Shown here: positions 6,970 through 11,666 of the stretch, piece by piece
Numbering within the stretch: the stretch's first letter is position 1
Layout: each line of letters starts with the position of its first letter
Assembly: GCA_041481485.1 (NCBI GenBank)
Contig: JBGPBY010000212.1
Span: 1 to 11,666, forward strand
Length of the DNA: 11,666 bases
Direction of reading: 5' to 3'
Source: JBGPBY01 sp041481485
GTDB taxonomy: Bacteria; Acidobacteriota; Terriglobia; 20CM-2-55-15
Position numbers and translations under genes: made by a program
Notes under the pieces: generated by a model
What the model was told of the DNA's origin: nothing
Seen by the model: only the letters and a program-made list of their open reading frames with translations
The model's database searches: none

Positions 6970-7527
6970 ATGGCCAATTCGACGGGATCCAATCTTGCGG
7001 CAAACATACGGCAGCTGCGTGAAACACGTGGCATGACACAGGATCAAATGGCTCGCGTTTCAAAGATTCCGCGCCCGACGTGGGCCAATCTTGAATCCGG
7101 CGGGTCCAACCCGACTCTTTCTGTTCTGATCAAGGCCGCAAATGCTCTGCAAGTCCCTTTAGAAGAGCTGATCGGGCCGCCCCGGGCAATGGTCAAGCTT
7201 TATAAGGCCGGGACGTTGCCCGTCTCCGCGCGAGGCAAGGTCAAATTGCGCAAACTTTTGCCGGACGTGATCGCGGGCTTTGAGATCGATCGAATGGAAT
7301 TTCCCGGCGGGGCATACATGGCCGGAATTCCTCATACGCCAGGGACGCGAGAATATCTGACCTGCGAGTCCGGCGCGGTTCAGCTGAGTGTGGCTGGGGA
7401 GTCATGGGACTTGAGTCCCGGAGATGTCCTGGTGTTCCGAGGTGATCAAAAACATGGATACCGGAATCCGGGGGCGCAGACCGCGGTAGCATACAGCGTC
7501 GTTGCGCTCGCGCCGGTTGCGAATTGA
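6970..7527 (+). CDS. XRE-family HTH transcriptional regulator with C-terminal cupin domain, 185 aa
   Basis: DNA-binding regulator of the common HTH_3 plus cupin_2 architecture. The helix-turn-helix spans about 9-68 (ANIRQLRETRGMTQDQMARV, SKIPRPTWANLESG, PTLSVLIKAANALQVPLEEL). The cupin spans about 105-178, with GDVLVFRGDQKHGYRNPG (151-168) as the second cupin motif. Such proteins usually sense a small ligand through the cupin and control a neighbouring operon, so the divergent SDR/QueA-like pair is the obvious target. The first cupin motif reads TPGTREYLTCESG (123-135), with Glu but no H-x-H pair, so metal binding is uncertain. The start at 6970 is chosen because the HTH begins just after it. 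GGGAG lies only 1 nt upstream, too close for a normal ribosome site, and the candidate promoter would make the mRNA nearly leaderless. A much longer in-frame extension back to 6082 overlaps the SDR on the other strand and is rejected. It converges with the pirin gene, 22 bp away. Confidence 0.9.
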   Translation: MANSTGSNLAANIRQLRETRGMTQDQMARVSKIPRPTWANLESGGSNPTLSVLIKAANALQVPLEELIGPPRAMVKLYKAGTLPVSARGKVKLRKLLPDVIAGFEIDRMEFPGGAYMAGIPHTPGTREYLTCESGAVQLSVAGESWDLSPGDVLVFRGDQKHGYRNPGAQTAVAYSVVALAPVAN

Positions 7528-7549
7528 CGAGTTCTGAATGTGTCGTCGA

Positions 7550-8431
7550 TCAACCAGGATGATGCGCCTGGTGTTTGAGGAAAGTTCCTTCCTCAAGTTC
7601 CCTGAATGCCTGCTGAAGCTCCAACTGTGTATTCATCACAATGGGTCCATTCCACGCCACCGGTTCGTGCAGAGGTTTCCCGGCAACGAGCAGGAATCGG
7701 ACGCCCGGGGTTCCCGCCTGTACGGTGACTTTATCACCGCCATCAAACAGAACAAGACAGCGGTTTTCTGCTTCAACCTGCGACGGACGGGCGGATGGAT
7801 TTCCGAATTTCCCATTTCCGGAAAAGACGTAGGCGAACGCGTTGTGAGCGACATCGACTGGAAAACTCCTGGTCCCTCCTGCCGGGATCGACACATCCAG
7901 ATATGTCGGGTTTGCCGCAACACCTTCCACCGGCCCGGCAGTATTCTGAAATCGACCGCAAACAATGCGGACTTCCATTCCATCTTCATCCCTGACTAAA
8001 GGGACATCGGCCGCCAGGACTCCCTGATACCGCGGAGCCGTCATCTTGAGCGAGGCGGGAAGATTCGCCCAAAGCTGAAAACCATACATGCGGCCCGCAG
8101 TATCGCCCTGCGGCATCTCCTGATGAATAATCCCGCTGCCGGCCGTCATCCATTGAATATCGCCGGCAGAAATGACACCGCTATTTCCGATGCTGTCCCC
8201 ATGTGCGACAGTGCCCGCAAGGACGTAGGTGATGGTTTCGATGCCACGGTGGGGGTGCCACGGGAATCCGGCCAGATAATTTGCAGGCTGATCGTTTCTG
8301 AAATCGTCCAGCAGGAGAAACGGATCAAAGTCACTTGTATTGCCGAAACCGAATGCGCGGTGAAGATGCACTCCCGCACCCTCGATTGTCGGCTTCGAAC
8401 GTATCATTCGCTTGACTGGCCGGGTGGACAT
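7550..8431 (-). CDS. Pirin family protein (bicupin), 293 aa
   Basis: Cytoplasmic bicupin of the pirin family; some bacterial members have quercetin 2,3-dioxygenase activity, others modulate metabolic enzymes or transcription. The N-terminus RPVKRMIRSKPTIEGAGV (4-21) is typical. The metal site of the first cupin is visible: FPWHPHRGIETITYVLAG (56-73) gives His59 and His61, and SGIIHQEMP (99-107) gives His103 and Glu105, all four ligands of the family. The second cupin covers about 170-255, and KPLHEPVAWNGPIVMNT (252-268) is the conserved C-terminal pirin motif. The start at 8431 has GAGG a few bases upstream and gives the family's usual length of about 290; a longer in-frame extension to 8968 runs through the NHL gene and is rejected. 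It lies 100 bp downstream of the NHL-repeat gene on the same strand and may share its transcript. The true substrate is unknown. Confidence 0.92.
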   Translation of the reverse strand: MSTRPVKRMIRSKPTIEGAGVHLHRAFGFGNTSDFDPFLLLDDFRNDQPANYLAGFPWHPHRGIETITYVLAGTVAHGDSIGNSGVISAGDIQWMTAGSGIIHQEMPQGDTAGRMYGFQLWANLPASLKMTAPRYQGVLAADVPLVRDEDGMEVRIVCGRFQNTAGPVEGVAANPTYLDVSIPAGGTRSFPVDVAHNAFAYVFSGNGKFGNPSARPSQVEAENRCLVLFDGGDKVTVQAGTPGVRFLLVAGKPLHEPVAWNGPIVMNTQLELQQAFRELEEGTFLKHQAHHPG

Positions 8432-8531
8432 CAGGACCTCGAGAACGGCCTGGACCGTTCGCCGGACGTAGGAAGCCGGTCTGTTCCCCGACCAGTCCTT
8501 AAAGGAAGACCCGCAATTGAAACGATGATCG

Positions 8532-9599
8532 TCATTGCTTCTTCTCCTGAGCCACTGCTTCCAGTTTCTGAGCACGGCGGCCGCGTCCGATCTCGGCGGT
8601 ATAGATGTTTCCTTTCGAATCGACAGCCAAATGGTGAAGGGTTTGAAACTCGCCGGGCCGGGAACCGGGGCCACCGAATGTGCCCACGGCTTCGAGCGTC
8701 CTGCGATTGAGAATGACAATCTGCGAATCCGCCAGATTCGCGACATATAGAAACTGCTGCTCGTTATCCGGCGATAAGGCCAGACCTGCAGTGGTCTGGC
8801 CGTTTGATCCGATCGTCGTTTCACGAACGAATTTCCCATCGCTCGTGAAAACCTGAATCCGCTGATTTGCGCGATCGGCAACATAAACGAATCCATCCCT
8901 GGAGATCTTGATCGCATGAACGAGGGCGAATTGCTTCGGTCCCGTTGTTTCGTCGGGGCTATTTCCAAACGCGCCCCACATTCGTTTGAAGGCTCCGGTC
9001 TCTGCGTCGAAGACGATCACGCGATGATTGCCATAACCATCGGCGACGAATATTTCACTGCCGTAGAGAAACGCATCGGCAGGCTGATGCAGATTCTCTA
9101 TATCGGCATTTCCCTTGCTCGCGTTGCGGTGTCCGACCTGAAGCAGAAACTTTCCACTGCTGGTGAACTTCAAAAGCATGTCGTCGGAATCACCTGGAGG
9201 CAATGGTGTGCCGTATCCGTTGTTACCACCGATCCATACATTGTTTTTCGGATCTACGTAGATTCCGTGTTCACGCTCCGGCCACTCATAACCGGACCCG
9301 GGACCGCCCCAGCTTTGAATGAATTTTCCGGCCGAATCAAACTCGAGAACAGGTGGAGCTGCATTCGTTCGCTGTGCCTCCGGAACTGTTGCCGGCCGAT
9401 GCAAAATCCAGACATGATCCTGTGGGTCAACGGCAATTGATGAAACTTCGCCGAAGATCCAGTTATTGGGGATCCTGGGCCAGGGGGGATCCGTACGAAA
9501 TGCCGGCACACCTTCGCGCGGCTGGGATTGACCGGCGAAGGTCGCCGCCAGAGCAATGGCCCCCACTGCTCCAAGGCAGATCGAAATGCAGCGAGTCAT
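8532..9599 (-). CDS. Exported NHL-repeat six-bladed beta-propeller protein, 355 aa
   Basis: Probably periplasmic or extracellular beta-propeller. The N-terminus MTRCISICLGAVGAIALA followed by ATFAGQSQP is a signal peptide, with cleavage around residue 22-25. Cys8 lies inside the hydrophobic segment and does not make a lipobox. NHL-type blades repeat the pattern 'xxGxFxxxW - xxIxVDxxxxVWIxD': SSIAVDPQDHVWILHR (53-68), HGIYVDPKNNVWIGGNNG (111-128), SEIFVADGYGNHRVIVFD (181-198), HAIKISRDGFVYVADRANQR (228-247), QQFLYVANLADSQIVILNRR (281-300) and HHLAVDSKGNIYTAEIGRG (322-340). This resembles peptidylglycine amidating-lyase-like propellers, but no catalytic role can be claimed. The start at 9599 begins the signal peptide, with AGGA about 9 nt upstream; an in-frame ATG at 9671 would place 24 residues before it. 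The pirin gene follows 100 bp downstream. Confidence 0.85.
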   Translation of the reverse strand: MTRCISICLGAVGAIALAATFAGQSQPREGVPAFRTDPPWPRIPNNWIFGEVSSIAVDPQDHVWILHRPATVPEAQRTNAAPPVLEFDSAGKFIQSWGGPGSGYEWPEREHGIYVDPKNNVWIGGNNGYGTPLPPGDSDDMLLKFTSSGKFLLQVGHRNASKGNADIENLHQPADAFLYGSEIFVADGYGNHRVIVFDAETGAFKRMWGAFGNSPDETTGPKQFALVHAIKISRDGFVYVADRANQRIQVFTSDGKFVRETTIGSNGQTTAGLALSPDNEQQFLYVANLADSQIVILNRRTLEAVGTFGGPGSRPGEFQTLHHLAVDSKGNIYTAEIGRGRRAQKLEAVAQEKKQ

Positions 9600-9686
9600 G
9601 GTTTCAGATCCTATCGAAACTCTGGGGAATATGGAAATCCGCGATGAGCGGTCGATCGACCTCCAAAGCATCCACTAATCGTTCTG

Positions 9687-9968
9687 CGCGGTCTATGAAG
9701 GTGTGAATAAATCGCAGGTGAAGAGGAACGTCCCCTCCTCTGCTGAGGAGGGGTGGCCGCGACATGAAGAAAATGTGCGCAGCCACATTGATGGAGCGGC
9801 CGGGGTGGTGTTGGTCAAGCGAATTGGCTTGAACTTGATCAACACCACCCCGTCTGCGCGAATTTCGGTGGCTTCGCTCCATTTTTTTGATCGCGCATCC
9901 ACCCCTCCTCAGCTGAGGAGGGGACTTTCCCCTTCACCTGCGATTTATTCACACCTTTATAGACCGCG
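9687..9968. repeat. 282-bp composite inverted repeat, MITE/REP-like element
   Basis: Outer arms 9687-9756 and 9899-9968 are each 70 bp and are inverted copies with 66 of 70 positions identical; the mismatches are at arm positions 11, 38, 43 and 55. Each arm contains its own palindrome of CCCCTCCTC and GAGGAGGGG: perfect at 9902-9923 on the right, with a central mismatch at 9732-9753 on the left. The inner segments 9757-9800 and 9853-9898 are also related in inverted orientation but more diverged (shared blocks include GCGA, AAAATG and AGCCAC). A further hairpin forms the centre. Ends read CGCGGTCTAT and ATAGACCGCG. No transposase and no convincing target-site duplication are seen, which fits a non-autonomous element or a fossil pair of inserted repeats. 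Confidence 0.8.
9801..9852. repeat. Central hairpin of the composite repeat
   Basis: The 19-nt arms 9801-9819 and 9834-9852 pair at 18 of 19 positions (mismatch at arm position 13) around a 14-nt loop at 9820-9833. The arms begin CGGGGTGGTGTTG and end CAACACCACCCCG. It would form a very stable stem in DNA or in RNA from either strand. Confidence 0.8.
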
Positions 9969-9992
9969 TGCGATTCCTCAGTTCGAGAATGT

Positions 9993-10011
9993 GGGCGGTC
10001 ATAGACCGCCC
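9993..10011. repeat. GGGCGGTC/GACCGCCC hairpin
   Basis: A perfect 8-bp stem (9993-10000 with 10004-10011) closes a 3-nt ATA loop. It lies 24 bp beyond the composite repeat and shares the word ATAGACCGC with that element's right end (9959-9967) and, inverted, with its left end. It looks like a short REP-type unit. No U-tract follows it, so a terminator role is not supported. Confidence 0.55.
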
Positions 10012-10150
10012 CTACAGTCGCTTCCCAATCTCCAGATAGCTCGAAAGCGTGCCACTCGATTTTTTCTCCCTTCCTGTCGATTTCCCCATCCTCCATTCGA
10101 CATACTGTCAATCGCGCACTACACCCGCGATATATAAAAGGAGGATCACA

Positions 10151-11344
10151 ATGACGCAACCTATTGCTCCAGCTGGAGCGAAGGCATGGATTATCGGAAC
10201 CCGGAAGGGCGCCTGGACCATGAAATTCAACGGCCGTCCGCAACTCTCCGAACCCTGGTTCTTTGGTCATCAGGTCCACCACGTCGTGCAGGACGTTCGA
10301 GGCACCGGCACTCTCCTCGCCGCCGTCCGCACCGGACACCTCGGTCCCACCATCTATCGCTCCCAGGACAGCGGCCGCACGTGGACCGAATCCGCGGAGC
10401 CTCCCAAATTCCGCACCGCGGAAGAGTATGCGAACTCCGCCTTCGACTCCGATGACGGCCGCCGCAAAGGCCTCACCGTCGACCATGTCTTCTTTCTCAC
10501 GCCCGGCCATGCCACTCAGCCCGGAGTCTGGTACGCGGGCACCAGTCCCATCGGACTTTTTCGCAGCGACGACGACGGAATCACCTGGCGCGGCGTCGAA
10601 GGCTTTAATGACGCTCCGGCTCTCTCCAAGTGGTGCTACAACTTTGTACCCGGTACTCCCGACGGCACGAAGTGTCACTCCGTGCAAGTGGACCCGGTCA
10701 ATCCCAAACGGGTACTCGTGGGACTTTCCGGCGGCGGTCTGTTCCTGTCCGACGATCAAGGCGCGACGTGGCGCGCCATCAACGCTGGTGTCGCGATGGA
10801 CTTTGCTCCACCCAAAGAAGACGGCACCGAATATGAATTCGGCCACGATCCGCACGACGCCGTGATTCATCCCGCAAATCCCCGTCGTTGGTATCACCAG
10901 AATCATTGCGGCATTTATCGCCTCGACTGGAACGATGGCGCCAAGGAGCAGCGCTGGAAACGCATCGGCAACAACATGCCGAAAGAAGTTGGCGATATCG
11001 GATTTCCCATGACGTGTCACCCGAAAAATCCAGATACCATTTGGGTGGTGCCCATGGACGGCGGCACGGTATGGCCGCGCACCAGCGTCGAAGGCAAACC
11101 CGCGGTGTTCCGCAGCCGCGACGCCGGCGAATCCTGGCAGCGGCTCGATCGTGGATTGCCCGCACGCGCTTGGCACACGGTATTGCGTCAGGCCATGGCG
11201 CACAATGGAGGCGCGTCACTCGAACTGGTCTTTGGCACGACGTCCGGCGAAGTGTGGGGAAGCCGCGATGAAGGCGACTCCTGGCAAAGCCTGGCGACGG
11301 GGCTGCCGAAGGTCATGTCCGTGAACTCGGCGCGGCTGGACTAA
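10151..11344 (+). CDS. Asp-box (BNR/sortilin-like) beta-propeller protein, 397 aa
   Basis: Protein of the sialidase-like/WD40-YVTN-BNR propeller superfamily with five Asp-boxes of the S-x-D-x-G-x-[TS]-W type: SQDSGRTW (71-78), SDDDGITW (139-146), SDDQGATW (200-207), SRDAGESW (322-329) and SRDEGDSW (371-378). Such loops mark the turns between propeller strands. There is no signal peptide or membrane segment, unlike most secreted BNR hydrolases, so a cytoplasmic location is inferred. The Arg triad of true sialidases is not evident; automatic labels such as exo-alpha-sialidase should not be trusted. Distinctive conserved-looking stretches are VHHVVQDVRGTGTLLAA (42-58), EFGHDPHDAVIHPANP (229-244), YHQNHCGIYR (248-257) and a His/Cys-bearing FPMTCHPKNP (285-294). 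The start is fixed by AAGGAGGA 6 nt before the ATG. Its TAA overlaps the ATG of a MoaD/ThiS-like gene, so the two are co-translated. Function unknown. Confidence 0.85.
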   Translation: MTQPIAPAGAKAWIIGTRKGAWTMKFNGRPQLSEPWFFGHQVHHVVQDVRGTGTLLAAVRTGHLGPTIYRSQDSGRTWTESAEPPKFRTAEEYANSAFDSDDGRRKGLTVDHVFFLTPGHATQPGVWYAGTSPIGLFRSDDDGITWRGVEGFNDAPALSKWCYNFVPGTPDGTKCHSVQVDPVNPKRVLVGLSGGGLFLSDDQGATWRAINAGVAMDFAPPKEDGTEYEFGHDPHDAVIHPANPRRWYHQNHCGIYRLDWNDGAKEQRWKRIGNNMPKEVGDIGFPMTCHPKNPDTIWVVPMDGGTVWPRTSVEGKPAVFRSRDAGESWQRLDRGLPARAWHTVLRQAMAHNGGASLELVFGTTSGEVWGSRDEGDSWQSLATGLPKVMSVNSARLD

Positions 11345-11613
11345 TGGCCACGGTCCGCGTCCGCATTCCGTCAATGTTGTTTTCCTACACCAACGGCGTA
11401 AAACTCGTCGAGGTCGAGGCCGGCACGCTAGGGGAAGTCATGGCCGCCCTCCATCGCAAATTTCCCGGACTCGCCTTCCGCGTGATCGACGAGCAACATC
11501 AGATTCGTCCGCATATGAAAATCTTCCTGGGAGAAGAGAACGTGCGCGACCTCAATACGCCAATCACGGCATCCAGCGAGGTCTTTATCGTCGGCGCGCT
11601 TTCGGGAGGCTAG
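11344..11613 (+). CDS. MoaD/ThiS-family small ubiquitin-like protein, 89 aa
   Basis: Beta-grasp sulfur-carrier-type protein. Family members are adenylated at a C-terminal Gly-Gly, converted to a thiocarboxylate and donate sulfur for molybdopterin, thiazole or other products; some are conjugated to proteins instead. Seen here: VRVRIPSMLFSYTNGVKLVEV (4-24) as the first beta-hairpin, TLGEVMAALHRKFPGLAFRV (28-47) as the helix, KIFLGEENVRDL (59-70), SSEVFIVGALSGG (77-89) and the terminal GG at 88-89. The length is typical. The gene starts on the TAATG overlap with the upstream propeller gene and has no ribosome site of its own, implying translational coupling and roughly matched amounts. No MoaE, MoeB, ThiF, ThiG or cysteine desulfurase gene lies in the window, so its partner enzyme is not identified. 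After its TAG at 11611-11613 the window ends with 53 bp showing no feature. Confidence 0.9.
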   Translation: MATVRVRIPSMLFSYTNGVKLVEVEAGTLGEVMAALHRKFPGLAFRVIDEQHQIRPHMKIFLGEENVRDLNTPITASSEVFIVGALSGG

Positions 11614-11666
11614 CCCGCACTTCTCACCGGTTGCCTGCTGCAACGGTCGATACGCTCGTCCAGACT

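Larger units (their letters stand above)
9600..10150. other. Repeat-bearing intergenic region between divergent genes
   Basis: This 551-bp region separates the start of the NHL gene from the start of the Asp-box propeller gene. About half is the composite inverted repeat 9687-9968, and a second hairpin lies at 9993-10011. The remainder (9600-9686 and 10012-10150) is unique-looking sequence that should carry both promoters. A strong ribosome site (AAGGAGGA, ending 6 nt before the ATG at 10151) is clear. TATATA at 10131-10136 lies too close to that site to be a usable -10 box. Short open frames here read across the repeat arms and are not genes. Confidence 0.6.

Noticed and set aside
7528..7549. 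Terminator between the convergent HTH-cupin and pirin genes
   Set aside because: Only 22 bp with no inverted repeat of useful length.
10131..10136. TATATA as the -10 box of the propeller gene
   Set aside because: A start 7 nt downstream would remove the strong ribosome site, and no -35 hexamer lies at proper spacing.
9703..10137. Short open frames reading PSSAEEGW on both strands of the intergenic repeat
   Set aside because: The same peptide appears on both strands because the arms are inverted copies; this is a product of the repeat, not a gene.
9839..11203. 454-codon open frame on the minus strand
   Set aside because: It lies antisense to the Asp-box propeller gene, whose domains, ribosome site and coupling to the MoaD-like gene are clear. 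Its protein shows no recognisable domain, and its end reads through the repeat arm.

Overview
The window is high-GC bacterial chromosomal DNA carrying nine genes. They are tightly packed, apart from two repeat-rich non-coding stretches at 1-190 and 9600-10150. The mix fits a soil Acidobacteriota-type heterotroph: a large secreted GH106 rhamnosidase with a Gly-rich tail, an exported NHL propeller, an Asp-box (BNR) propeller paired with a MoaD/ThiS protein, and REP-like hairpin repeats. No rRNA or other phylogenetic marker is present, so this assignment is an inference of moderate-to-low confidence.

Layout: (1) 1-190 is non-coding and holds a cluster of short perfect hairpins that look like a REP/MITE-type repeat. 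(2) 191-5105 is an L-rhamnose locus. A secreted GH106-type alpha-L-rhamnosidase (minus strand) diverges from a rhamnulokinase, RhaB (plus strand), across a 97-bp shared promoter region with a good sigma70-like promoter. Rhamnose released outside the cytoplasm by the first would, after uptake and isomerisation by genes not in the window, be phosphorylated by the second. (3) 5129-7527 holds a short-chain dehydrogenase translationally coupled (ATGA overlap) to a divergent QueA-like protein, and a divergently transcribed HTH-cupin regulator. An 18-bp perfect palindrome lies between them. This looks like a self-contained regulated module of unknown substrate. (4) 7550-9599 holds a pirin and, upstream on the same strand, an exported NHL-repeat beta-propeller. 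(5) 9600-10150 is intergenic and carries a 282-bp composite inverted repeat (70-bp arms, 66/70 identical, with a second hairpin at its centre) and a further 8-bp-arm hairpin. (6) 10151-11613 holds a cytoplasmic-looking protein with five Asp-boxes whose stop codon overlaps the start of a MoaD/ThiS-like protein ending in Gly-Gly.

The two places most likely to hide undescribed biology are the HTH-cupin / SDR / QueA-like module, where the QueA-like protein lacks several QueA signature motifs, and the Asp-box propeller/ubiquitin-fold pair, which has no adenylyltransferase or sulfurtransferase gene beside it. No CRISPR array, tRNA, rRNA, phage gene or transposase gene was seen.
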